From NCBI GenBank assembly GCA_025353725.1, contig JANXOF010000095.1:124001-188000 (forward strand): DNA of 64,000 nucleotides, written 5' to 3'. A program made the position numbers and the translations under genes. This DNA comes from Polyangiaceae bacterium (GTDB lineage Bacteria > Myxococcota_A > Polyangia > Polyangiales > Polyangiaceae). The notes beneath the pieces were generated by a model. That model did not search any database. It was not told the origin of the DNA and saw nothing but the letters and a program-made list of their open reading frames with translations. This document shows, one piece after another, positions 34,776 through 42,755 of this stretch. Position 1 is the first letter of the stretch, and each line of letters opens with the position of its first letter.

Positions 34776-36271
34776 GGCGCATAAACCTCTTCAGAAACGA
34801 CCACCGGAACCGCAGGCGTTCGTTTGTGGGGCTCTCGCCGAGCCGAAGCGCCACTCACGGTTCGCTCGACATGCGCATCGCCAGCGTCCTGCGCCGAACC
34901 GGACCTCACGCCGGTGCGCGTGTCGTGCTCAGCGACCGAGGCTTCCAGACGTGCCGCTGGGGAGGCCGATGGCACCGACGGAGGGGGAAGCACGGAACGC
35001 CGCACGTCTGTCTCCACCGACCGAGGGTAGGCGACGGCTTGAGCGACTTCTTTCTCCCTCAAGAGCCGTTTCGGCGATCGGAGGGCCACCGCGGAGAGCA
35101 GGAGGAACGCGCCACCGGCCAACGCCACAGACCCCGACATCCACCAGCGACGGGTCGCGTGACGCGAGCTCTCGTTGCCCGTCACGACACCGGCGCGATC
35201 GGATGCGCGCGCCATGAGCGGCCGGCCGCCTCCCGAATCGGTCGCGGTTTGCCGCGCCAACCTATCGAGCTCGGTAGGGCTGGGCGCAGGAGATGCGGCC
35301 GCGACCTCCAAAGCCGTTCGCGTCTCCCCGTCCGAGACAGGCACAACCGCGTCCCATGAAATCGCGTCGGCGCACGCAGGATCGATTTCGTAAAGTGCTT
35401 GAAGGAGCTCCTCCGCGCTCTGCCAGCGTTCGTCGCGTGATTTGGCCATGGCGCGATGGACAACGGACGAAAGCCGTGGGCACACCCATGGGGCCCAGGC
35501 CCACACCGGGCGAACCGGCTCTGAGCAGATCGAGAGAATGATCTGACCGAGCGGAAGTCCTTCACCGAACGGCAGATGCCCGGTCAAAGCCTCGTACATG
35601 ACGACGCCGAGCGACCAGACGTCTGTCCGTGCGTCGAGGTCTGATTCTCCGCGCGCTTGCTCTGGCGACATGTAGGCCGGTGACCCGATCATGCTGCCGT
35701 CGATTGAGACGCTGGTGTTGTCGTAGGCGAGCGCGGCTTTGTCGAACTTCGACACGCCAAAGTCGAGGACCTTCAGGACGCACCCGGTCACCGCCGCGCC
35801 GGCGACCTCGTTCGTGTCGGCCCCAGCAGAAGAGTCGAGAAAGAGATTCGCGGGCTTTACATCGCGATGGACAATCCCAGCGGCGTGCGCCGCGCGGAGC
35901 CCAACCGCCGCATGCGCCGCGAGGCGGACCACCAGCGCCGGTGCAAGGCACTTGAGGTCTGAGAACAGCTGCTTCAGGTCCCGCCCGTGAAGGCGTTCCA
36001 TAACGAAGAACGGAGTCTCGCGTTCGGCATCGAAGCCGGAATCGAGCAGCCGCACGATGTTGGGAACAGCCAGCGCTCGAACGGCGCGAGCCTCACGCTC
36101 GAAACGCCGACTCGCGTGGGAGGCCGGCCCAAGGAGCTCGGAGCGAACGAGCTTCACCGCCACGGTCAGACGCGTGACAAGATCCGTCGCCTCGTACACG
36201 GTACCCATGCCACCTGCGCCAAGGCGCGAGCCGAGTTTGTAGCGCCCGCCGATGATCTCTTCTTCGACCAT
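34772..36271 (-). CDS. Ser/Thr protein kinase, transmembrane
   Basis: 499 residues. The kinase domain is complete: RLGAGGMGTVYEA (17-29), ATP lysine in VAVK (40), VHRDVKPAN (HRD at 135-137), DFG at 170-172, MSPEQARGE and DVWSLGVVMYEALTG. Its catalytic loop reads KPAN as in PknB-type kinases. One transmembrane helix lies near 374-395, followed by a Pro/Ser-rich external tail of about 100 residues. The stop overlaps the next start (GTGA), so kinase, TPR protein and Cys-rich propeller form an operon. It probably senses envelope signals and phosphorylates cytosolic FHA proteins, which is inference from family. Confidence 0.93.
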   Translation of the reverse strand: MVEEEIIGGRYKLGSRLGAGGMGTVYEATDLVTRLTVAVKLVRSELLGPASHASRRFEREARAVRALAVPNIVRLLDSGFDAERETPFFVMERLHGRDLKQLFSDLKCLAPALVVRLAAHAAVGLRAAHAAGIVHRDVKPANLFLDSSAGADTNEVAGAAVTGCVLKVLDFGVSKFDKAALAYDNTSVSIDGSMIGSPAYMSPEQARGESDLDARTDVWSLGVVMYEALTGHLPFGEGLPLGQIILSICSEPVRPVWAWAPWVCPRLSSVVHRAMAKSRDERWQSAEELLQALYEIDPACADAISWDAVVPVSDGETRTALEVAAASPAPSPTELDRLARQTATDSGGGRPLMARASDRAGVVTGNESSRHATRRWWMSGSVALAGGAFLLLSAVALRSPKRLLREKEVAQAVAYPRSVETDVRRSVLPPPSVPSASPAARLEASVAEHDTRTGVRSGSAQDAGDAHVERTVSGASARREPHKRTPAVPVVVSEEVYAP

Positions 36272-36389
36272 GCTGACCGCAGATGGGCATGACCGATGTG
36301 TCGGGCGGATTCAAGCCACACGTCGCAGTTCCGTTTACACTGTAACAGGATGAGGGCCGTCACCCTCACGTGCACCATGTTAGCTCGCG

Positions 36390-36413
36390 CGCATCAGCAG
36401 GCCGCATCAGCAG
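36390..36413. repeat. 11-base direct repeat at the stop of the Cys-rich gene
   Basis: CGCATCAGCAG occurs at 36390-36400 and 36403-36413. The stop codon of the Cys-rich repeat protein falls inside the second copy. Confidence 0.65.
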
Positions 36414-37030
36414 TCGAGAAGGCCGCTGCAGCCGTCGCTGAACCGCCCAGACTTTAGATCTCGCTCACTGCACGTGTGCGGACGACAGGTCCCTTGGCCG
36501 CACGTGTTGGGGACTCCGCCGGCGCCGCACGTTTTACCACTGGGGCATGTACCGCAGGAAAGCGGCTGTCCGCAGCCGTCGTCGACCTGACCGCACTCCG
36601 CAAGGAGATCGCTGCACTTGAGAGGCTCGCACTTAAAAACGCACTTGCCTGCAACGCATTCGTCGACGTCGAGACAGCCACCGCAATCGAGGGTGCCACC
36701 GCAACCGTCGACCGCGGGGCCGCATTCTTTTCGCTGACCGATGCATGAGGTAGGCACGCATACCCGCGGCGCTACAAGAGCGAGCCGGCGAGCCCCGACG
36801 GGGACCGCAGCCGCGACCGCGGGTTCCACCGCGTCACCTCCGCGTGTCAAAGGCGGAGGCGTTCGAGCTGCGGACGGGGCTCCCGCCGTGGCGTGACGCG
36901 TCGTTCCGACGACTTCGGCGAGGATCAGGGCGACGCACGCCGAACCGGCCGCCAGAAAGGCTGCCGCCCATCGCCCGAAGCTCTTGGCCTTCGGAAACGT
37001 CTTCGAGGCACGTGTCGCACGCGACGGCAT
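36407..37030 (-). CDS. Secreted Cys-rich repeat protein
   Basis: 207 residues. The N-terminal hydrophobic segment WAAAFLAAGSACVALILAEVV is a signal or anchor. After an Ala/Pro linker come three repeats of the form CxPxxC...ECGxxxDGCGxxLxCGxC: ECGPAVDGCGGTLDCGGC, ECGQVDDGCGQPLSCGTC and a final SGRFSDGCSGLLDC that stops before its last GxC. The pattern is common in myxobacterial extracellular proteins and should form disulfides. The stop occurs inside an 11-base direct repeat, so the last repeat may be truncated. It lies 12 bases after a DUF4360-like gene on the same strand. Function is unknown. Confidence 0.78.
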   Translation of the reverse strand: MPSRATRASKTFPKAKSFGRWAAAFLAAGSACVALILAEVVGTTRHATAGAPSAARTPPPLTRGGDAVEPAVAAAVPVGARRLALVAPRVCVPTSCIGQRKECGPAVDGCGGTLDCGGCLDVDECVAGKCVFKCEPLKCSDLLAECGQVDDGCGQPLSCGTCPSGKTCGAGGVPNTCGQGTCRPHTCSERDLKSGRFSDGCSGLLDC

Positions 37031-37042
37031 GCGATGGACTTC

Positions 37043-37909
37043 CTACGGGCAAGGCGAGAGTTCGATTTCAACGCCCTCGCGCACGAGAATGGGTTCCATC
37101 CGCACAGTGACAAAGTCGCCTGCGTCACGTTGGGCGGTCAGCGCAACATTGACGGCGATAAACCCAGACGTTGATCGTGCGCCGCACATCGAAACCACGT
37201 CTGGCGAGTCTGCAGCCATGTGGTCGGTCCGGAGCGCGACGCCGCTCAGTATGTTCTCCGCAATGGCATCGGTGTGGCGGACGGTAAGCGGGTTGAGAGT
37301 GCTTCCGAAGTAACCTATCGCCGTGGCGAGCGTGGCCGAAGTGCCCGAGCTGCGTGACAAAGAGTAGCCGAGTCGGTGATCGACGCGGGAGACGTAGTGG
37401 CCTAGCGGAATTTCAACGGGAATCCGAACCGCGCAGGCTCGCCGATCCGACAGCGCTGTCCCCGGTTTGAGGTCAGTCGCCATCGCGGCGAGCACGATAC
37501 GCGTGCCTCCTGGCTCGGCGATCACGCTGCCTCCCTCCATGCAGCCGCTTCCCGCCAGCGTGGCGCCGGCGATGTTCCACGCGATCGTTGTGGCGACTGG
37601 AGCTAAACCACCATCACCCTCGGGGTCAGCTTTCGGCGAAGCGTCATCGGGAAGGGCGGTCGCGTCAGCCCTCGAAACCGACGCATCAGCGACGTTTTCA
37701 GGCAGCGGCTCATGCGGTCCTGGTTCGCTGGCCTTTGAACCTGCGGGGGTGGAGGCCCCCGTGTCCTTCGCGCGCTCTTGCTCCGCTTCCGACGCCGACT
37801 TCGCCTGCGGCAACTGCGCACTCGCGGTCGATTCGGTCGTTGTCGTCGAACATCCAAACGCCGTTGCACCGAGCGCGAATCCGATCACTGAAAGCTTAAG
37901 AATTTTCAT
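37043..37909 (-). CDS. DUF4360-like lipoprotein, paralog 3
   Basis: 288 residues with lipobox GATAFGC after a short signal, then a long Asp/Ala/Pro/Glu-rich linker (about 21-100). The domain has LAGSGCMEGG, IVLAAMATDLKPG, CAVRIPVEIPLGHYVSRV, LGYSLSRSSGTSATLATAIGYFG and a C-terminal ELSPCP. The match to paralog 5 is clearest around CAVRIP and the TSA-LAT-I-YFG strand. It may be co-transcribed with the Cys-rich repeat gene 12 bases downstream. No catalytic residues are apparent; function unknown. Confidence 0.72.
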   Translation of the reverse strand: MKILKLSVIGFALGATAFGCSTTTTESTASAQLPQAKSASEAEQERAKDTGASTPAGSKASEPGPHEPLPENVADASVSRADATALPDDASPKADPEGDGGLAPVATTIAWNIAGATLAGSGCMEGGSVIAEPGGTRIVLAAMATDLKPGTALSDRRACAVRIPVEIPLGHYVSRVDHRLGYSLSRSSGTSATLATAIGYFGSTLNPLTVRHTDAIAENILSGVALRTDHMAADSPDVVSMCGARSTSGFIAVNVALTAQRDAGDFVTVRMEPILVREGVEIELSPCP

Positions 37910-37996
37910 CTGTCCCCCGACTTTACAAAGAAGGCTAAAATTACACTTACCGCCACGCGTTCGACGCGCTCGCGCCGCAATCCACTGCGAACGTAA

Positions 37997-38728
37997 TTAC
38001 GGACACGCGGACAGTTCGGCTTCGATATCGAGCGTTTTTGCACCAGACAGCTGCACGTCGAGCGTTGACGATGCCTGGGTACGCTCACCCAGCCAGGTAT
38101 AATTGAAGCCGATAATCTTCGGCTCTGCACAAGAAAGTACTGGAAACGGCTCGTCGAGCCTGGTCCCCGGCACCAGCGAAACACTCTTCGCTTTTTCGCT
38201 CACGGACTCGTCGTTCATAAACGTGGCTTCGTGGCGACCGAGAGTTGAGTTCCCGATCTTGAGCTCATTCAGGATCGTCACTTTGGCGCCCGCCGGCTTG
38301 TCGACGGCGTAGCCCGTAGTTGCGGTCACCTTGGTGATCTTTTTCCCAGGTGGCGGATTGATGTTTAACCGTATCGAACACTCGCGGGCGAACTTAAGGA
38401 GAGTTTTATCGCTCAGTTCGGCAGGGGCTAGTCGTAAGCTACCGAGGTGAAATCGAGCCCTAAACGAATTAGGCTGGGCGGACTCTGGAGGCAAAAGTTC
38501 CATAGTGACATCACCCGGCAGGTCATCTTTCGCACGGCAACCCGACCCCAACGCGAACCATCGGTTCAAGACGGGCACCGACGCCGCTCCACCCGAGACC
38601 CCAAACGCAGAGACCGACGCAGGATCGGCAGCCTGCGCCTCACTCGAACTCGCCGGACTTCGCAGATTCGCGAAAAGAAGGCCGCCGATGAGGGTGAAGG
38701 CAACGGGAAGTATCACGCGTTTTGACAT
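37997..38728 (-). CDS. DUF4360-like secreted protein, paralog 4 (divergent)
   Basis: 243 residues with an N-terminal signal or anchor (VILPVAFTLIGGLLFANL). The body has FALGSGCRAKDD, a SFRARFHLGSLRLA strand, CSIRLNINPPPGKKITKV, TATTGYAVDKPAG and ends LSACP, the same ending as paralog 3 (ELSPCP). It is the most divergent of the five paralogs but keeps GSGC, the central Cys before a Pro-Gly turn, and the terminal Cys-Pro. It lies 87 bases upstream of paralog 3. Function unknown. Confidence 0.65.
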   Translation of the reverse strand: MSKRVILPVAFTLIGGLLFANLRSPASSSEAQAADPASVSAFGVSGGAASVPVLNRWFALGSGCRAKDDLPGDVTMELLPPESAQPNSFRARFHLGSLRLAPAELSDKTLLKFARECSIRLNINPPPGKKITKVTATTGYAVDKPAGAKVTILNELKIGNSTLGRHEATFMNDESVSEKAKSVSLVPGTRLDEPFPVLSCAEPKIIGFNYTWLGERTQASSTLDVQLSGAKTLDIEAELSACP

Positions 38729-38968
38729 GAAGATGACTCGGTGATTCGGAGAAGTGATGCAAGAAATGAGCAGTGACTTGTGAGAGACCCAAACGAGACC
38801 AGAATGTGGCGAAACAAAACGGCGATTGGCGAACAGGTATCGGCGCGGTACTCAAGCACACAAGCCTGTCGTCGCAAGGCGAGACGTCGCGACCAGACGC
38901 GACAAGGCCGGGGGGGACCCCAATGCGCGTCTGGCCGAACCGTTAGCGCTGCCGAGGCAGCGCTATTC

Positions 38969-39631
38969 TCAACACGTGTAGAACGACGCAAGGACCTCGT
39001 ACTTTAGGTCGAGGCCGTCGACGAACACGATGAGATCTTCGAACTTGTTGTTACGCTGTCCAGAGACCGCGATGTTGGCCTGGTAGAGGCCTTCGAGGGG
39101 GCGGTTCGGGCTGCACCAGCCTTGGTACCACGGCGTGTTCACGAGGAAGTTGTCGTCACGGCGCTGCGTGAGGAGCGGCTCGTTGACCTCTTCGCCTTGG
39201 CCGACGCTCCAAGCGTAGGGGCTGACGTTGAAGCCGAAGAACGTGCTGCGCGTCGCGACAGACGCGTTCGAGCCCGCCGTCTTCGTGACGCCGTACGTGA
39301 ACTGCTGCGTGAGCTTGCCGATGTAAACGCCGCGTGCGATCGACGCGGGAATGCGAACGGCGCAGTTTTTGCGGTCCGCGAGCTGGTTCGTGGAGCCGCT
39401 GCCGGGGAGGTTCACGCCGAGGTTCGTGAAAACGATGGCGAGGTCGTTGCCGTTGGTCGCGGCGAACGCGTCAACGTCCTTCTGGCAGCCAGAACCGGCG
39501 ATGACGAAGTTATTGGAGTTGAGTTGCCACTGAACGGCGGGCGTCGCCGCAGAGACCGTACCAGCGAACGAAAACGTGGCGAGAGAAGCGACGGTAGCGA
39601 GGGCGAGGCCCAGCGTAGACTTGAGATTCAT
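38969..39631 (-). CDS. DUF4360-like secreted protein, paralog 5 (clearest copy)
   Basis: 220 residues. A clean Sec signal peptide ends TVSAA. The mature chain has VIAGSGCQKDVDAF, NGNDLAIVFTNLGVNLPG, NCAVRIPASIARGVYIGK, QFTYGVTKTAGSNAS and STFFGF, then ends DGLDLKYEVLASFYTC, closely matching paralog 1 at both ends (NGLGLKYEF there). AGGAG seven bases before ATG 39631 fixes the start; the frame runs on to 39883. It lies at the right end of the array, divergent from the FHA AAA+ regulator over 368 bases, and looks abundantly translatable. Function unknown. Confidence 0.76.
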   Translation of the reverse strand: MNLKSTLGLALATVASLATFSFAGTVSAATPAVQWQLNSNNFVIAGSGCQKDVDAFAATNGNDLAIVFTNLGVNLPGSGSTNQLADRKNCAVRIPASIARGVYIGKLTQQFTYGVTKTAGSNASVATRSTFFGFNVSPYAWSVGQGEEVNEPLLTQRRDDNFLVNTPWYQGWCSPNRPLEGLYQANIAVSGQRNNKFEDLIVFVDGLDLKYEVLASFYTC

Positions 39632-39999
39632 TTGAGGCTCCTGAGAATCAAAGAGAAAGGCGCCCGACCGGAAGCGGCGAAGGACTCGTACCGAGCGAAC
39701 GGGACAGGACGATCTGGCGTGATTCCGACGCGGTTCCGGTGGGCGGCGTGTCTCCACGGTAAGCGAAGGGCGTGCCAACGACCGACCGCACTTACGAAGC
39801 CGCAGATCCCCATACTTTTCCCAATTTTTGTGGGGAGTATCGTTCCCCTTCGCATGCACCCTCCGGTGGGTGGCAGGTTGCACGCTGCGGGTTGCACCCG
39901 ATCGTTACAGACGCGCCTTGCCGCTTCCGAGTCACAGGCTCCTATGTTTTTCGCAGGTCGCGTGCGCGAGGGCGTTGACGGCGCTATACGCCGGTCGCC
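39632..39999. other. Divergent intergenic region upstream of paralog 5 and the FHA AAA+ gene
   Basis: 368 bases with no supported gene. It holds two copies of GGTTGCAC (39876-39883 and 39890-39897) and, overlapping the first, TGGCAGG with GC placed at the sigma-54 -24/-12 spacing (39871-39885) but with a poor -12 box. A GGGGA/TCCCC hairpin lies near 39830-39848. Confidence 0.4.
39876..39897 (+). repeat. GGTTGCAC direct repeat, candidate operator
   Basis: Two identical 8-base words whose starts are 14 bases apart, about 103-124 bases before the FHA regulator start. This could be a regulator-binding site; the spacing is not a full helical turn pair, so support is weak. Confidence 0.3.
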
Positions 40000-41496
40000 A
40001 TGGTTGATGACCTGCTGACCCGAACAAGCGAGGCTCCGGGCGCAGGGCGCCGCGCGCGAGTGACAGGCCCGTACCTGTACCTCGTGCTTCAATGCGAGCG
40101 ACTCGAGCTTCTTGGCGCCCGGTGCTCACTCGCGGACGCCGCGCGCGTCGAAATTGGTCGCGGCGCTGCGCGCTCGTGGTCGACCAAGCCCCTTCACGGG
40201 GACGGTGCGCGCCTGGACATCCCCGATCGTTTCCTGTCTCAGCGACACGCCGAGGTCGTTCATGTCGACGGCGCGTGGCGCGTCCGAGACCTCGGCTCGA
40301 AGAATGGGTCGTTCATCGGAGGTACCGCGGTGACGGACGCCGCTCTGAGCGACGGCGACATCGTCGAACTCGGGCATACGTTCTTTCTGTTCCGGGTCGA
40401 GCCTATGGCCGTCCGCGGACGGAGCATCGTCGAGGCGACGTCGCTCGCCGGTCCCCGGGGATTGCGGACGCTAGTTCCGTCGCTTGAACAGTCATTTTCT
40501 AGCCTAAGCGCGCTTGCGAGCGCCGCTTCGCCGCTTGTGATCCTTGGAGAAACCGGAACAGGGAAAGAGGTTATCGCGAAGGCTATCCACGAGCTCTCTG
40601 GCCGTTCCGGCGCATTTGTTGGCGTCAATTGCGGTGCGCTTCCTGCGTCGCTCGTCGAAAGCGAGCTATTTGGTTCAAAAAAAGGCGCGTTTTCAGGGTC
40701 AACCGAGGACCGCGTCGGGCTCATTCGCGGGGCAGACCAGGGCACGCTCCTCCTCGACGAGATCGGCGACCTGCCGCTCGAAGCACAAACGGTCCTGTTG
40801 CGTACCCTCCAAGAGGGCGAAGTGCGCGCCGTCGGGGCCGCGCGCGCGGTGCCTGTCGATTTACGCGTTCTCGCGGCCACGCATCACGATCTTGAGAAGC
40901 TTGTCGAGAGAGGGCGATTTCGCGCCGACTTGCTGGCGCGCCTGAGTGGCTTCACTGTTCGCCTGCCGCCGTTACGCGAACGCATCGCCGATCTCGGGTT
41001 GCTCCTCATCGCGCTTTCGCAAGAGCGGGGGAGCTCGTCAGAGGGGTCGGATAGCCGGTTCGCGCTCTCCGTCGACGCGGCCCGCGCGATGCTTCGGCAC
41101 AACTGGCCCATGAACATCCGTGAACTCGAACAAGTCCTTAGGGCGGCACTCGTACTGGCGCGCGCGAGCCAAGTCCCGGGTGAGCCGCTAGTCATAAGCG
41201 TGGACCACCTGCCACGCACCGTACGTCTCGACCGTTCGCCACGAGTGTCACCGACGCAGCACCGGCAAAAACCACCTCCAGAGGGCTTTGACGATCGCCG
41301 CGCAGCATTCGTAACTGCCATGGTGGCTCACCGCGGCAACGTGAGTGCCATCGCCCGCGCCCTCGGGATCGCACGTATGCAAGTTCATCGTTGGATTCGC
41401 CGGTACGAAGTCGACCCACAAGACTACCGAACGGGAGAAAAGAAGTCGGACGGAGCGAGCGAAAAAAGCGACGATCAACGCCTCGAGCAGACGTAA
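40000..41496 (+). CDS. FHA-AAA+ Fis-family regulator with altered GAFTGA loop
   Basis: 498 residues. An FHA domain (about 48-135) has EIGRGAARSW, FLSQRHAEV and GSKNGSFIGG. The AAA+ core has Walker A GETGTGKE (183-190), LLLDEIGDLP as Walker B and arginine-finger region RFRADLLARL. The loop that contacts sigma-54 reads GAFSGS (229-234) instead of GAFTGA. A Fis-type helix-turn-helix follows (NVSAIARALGIARMQVHRWI). The FHA part suggests control by a Ser/Thr kinase. The changed loop could weaken or remove sigma-54 activation. It is divergent from the secreted paralog array and convergent with recA. Confidence 0.9.
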   Translation: MVDDLLTRTSEAPGAGRRARVTGPYLYLVLQCERLELLGARCSLADAARVEIGRGAARSWSTKPLHGDGARLDIPDRFLSQRHAEVVHVDGAWRVRDLGSKNGSFIGGTAVTDAALSDGDIVELGHTFFLFRVEPMAVRGRSIVEATSLAGPRGLRTLVPSLEQSFSSLSALASAASPLVILGETGTGKEVIAKAIHELSGRSGAFVGVNCGALPASLVESELFGSKKGAFSGSTEDRVGLIRGADQGTLLLDEIGDLPLEAQTVLLRTLQEGEVRAVGAARAVPVDLRVLAATHHDLEKLVERGRFRADLLARLSGFTVRLPPLRERIADLGLLLIALSQERGSSSEGSDSRFALSVDAARAMLRHNWPMNIRELEQVLRAALVLARASQVPGEPLVISVDHLPRTVRLDRSPRVSPTQHRQKPPPEGFDDRRAAFVTAMVAHRGNVSAIARALGIARMQVHRWIRRYEVDPQDYRTGEKKSDGASEKSDDQRLEQT

Positions 41497-41607
41497 AGCG
41501 AGCTTCGTACGTCAAGCGCATCGACGAAAACGAAAGACCGTATCTCGATTGGAACTTCAAAGCCTGCGAGCGCGATAGCGAAAGTTCGCGGCGCGAGCAG
41601 ACGCGGA

Positions 41608-41622
41608 GTCGAGAGTCTCGAC
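41608..41622. terminator. Palindrome between convergent FHA regulator and recA
   Basis: GTCGAGA-G-TCTCGAC, seven-base arms around a single base. The loop is too short for an ideal RNA hairpin and there is no T-run, but its place between two convergent genes allows a termination role. Confidence 0.3.
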
Positions 41623-41632
41623 CGCGCGCCTG

Positions 41633-41641
41633 CCCCCCCCC
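41633..41641. repeat. Homopolymer of nine C just beyond the recA stop
   Basis: C9 run ten bases from the recA stop codon, intergenic. It has no coding consequence. Confidence 0.6.
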
Positions 41642-41650
41642 GCGAGCGGG

Positions 41651-42679
41651 TTAGGCCGCAGCGTCCGTACGGCGACCGGGGCGTACAGGCCCGGAGGCGA
41701 AGATCGCCTGCCGGAGCGTGCTTTGCAGCTCCGGGCTTTGCGCAAGGGCCTCGCGCGACCGCTCGCGACCGTTGCCGAGGGGCGACCCCGCGAACGAGAG
41801 GTGATTGCCACTCTTGTCAACGAGCCCTCGAGCCAGTCCGAGGTCGAGCAGCTCAGCAAGCGTGTCGACACCGGTACCGTAGCGGATTTCGAACTCGGCC
41901 TCGGTGAACGGGGGAGCACACTTATTTTTTGCGAGCTTCACACGCGTGCGACCTCCGACGAGCTCGTCGCCCACTTTTACCTGACCGATGCGGCGTACAT
42001 CGAGGCGCATGGATGCATAGAACTTCAATGCATTTCCGCCGGTAGTTGTCTCCGGATTGCCAAAGGTGACACCAATTTTTTGCCTCAGCTGATTGATGAA
42101 CATAAGCGTCGTTCCGCTGCGATGCGCAATTCCCGTTAGCTTCCTGAGCGCTTGGCTCATGAGGCGTGCTTGCAATCCCATATGGGCATCACCCATTTCG
42201 CCTTCCAGTTCCGCCCGAGGCGTAAGCGCCGCGACGGAGTCGACCACAATGAGGTCGACCGCTCCGCTCCGAACCAGCATCTCCGCGATGTCGAGAGCTT
42301 GCTCGCCCGTGTCGGGCTGAGACACGAGCAACTTATCGATTTCAACGCCTACGGCGCGCGCATAGTTGATGTCGATCGCGTGCTCTGCGTCGATAAAGGC
42401 ACACACACCACCGCTGCGCTGCGCCTGCGCTATCGCATGCAACGCGAGCGTCGTCTTACCGCTAGACTCAGGCCCGTAAACTTCGATAATGCGCCCGCGA
42501 GGGTAGCCGCCCACCCCCGTCGCCAGGTCGAGGGCAAGCGACCCTGTGCCGATGGTAGCCACCGGATCCATCCCTTCTTCGTCGCCAAGCGACATGATGG
42601 CTCCTTTTCCGAATTGCTTTTCGACACTGGCGACGACGCCTTTTAGAACCTTCATCTTCTCAACGATTTGCTCAAGCAT
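41651..42679 (-). CDS. recA: Recombinase RecA
   Basis: 342 residues. RecA polymerises on single-stranded DNA, drives strand exchange and stimulates LexA cleavage. Walker A GPESSGKT is at 69-76; other signature parts are [17 protein letters not shown], a [10 protein letters not shown] Walker [35 protein letters not shown] and KNKCAPPF. The sequence is full length and intact. No CTGT-N8-ACAG type LexA box is visible in the 76-base gap upstream, which separates it from the ComM-like gene on the same strand. GC-rich codon use matches its neighbours. Confidence 0.98.
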   Translation of the reverse strand: MLEQIVEKMKVLKGVVASVEKQFGKGAIMSLGDEEGMDPVATIGTGSLALDLATGVGGYPRGRIIEVYGPESSGKTTLALHAIAQAQRSGGVCAFIDAEHAIDINYARAVGVEIDKLLVSQPDTGEQALDIAEMLVRSGAVDLIVVDSVAALTPRAELEGEMGDAHMGLQARLMSQALRKLTGIAHRSGTTLMFINQLRQKIGVTFGNPETTTGGNALKFYASMRLDVRRIGQVKVGDELVGGRTRVKLAKNKCAPPFTEAEFEIRYGTGVDTLAELLDLGLARGLVDKSGNHLSFAGSPLGNGRERSREALAQSPELQSTLRQAIFASGPVRPGRRTDAAA

Positions 42680-42755
42680 GACTCTCTCCTTGGAACCTCG
42701 CCTCTTGATTTTCGTGACTGCGCGTTAGCGGCGAGCAAATACCGCGCACATGAAG

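Noticed and set aside
30472-39631. Mobile element or integron as cause of the paralog array
   Set aside because: No transposase, integrase, terminal repeats or attachment sites seen; local duplication is simpler.
42680-42755. LexA box upstream of recA
   Set aside because: No CTGT-N8-ACAG or similar palindrome is visible in the short spacer.
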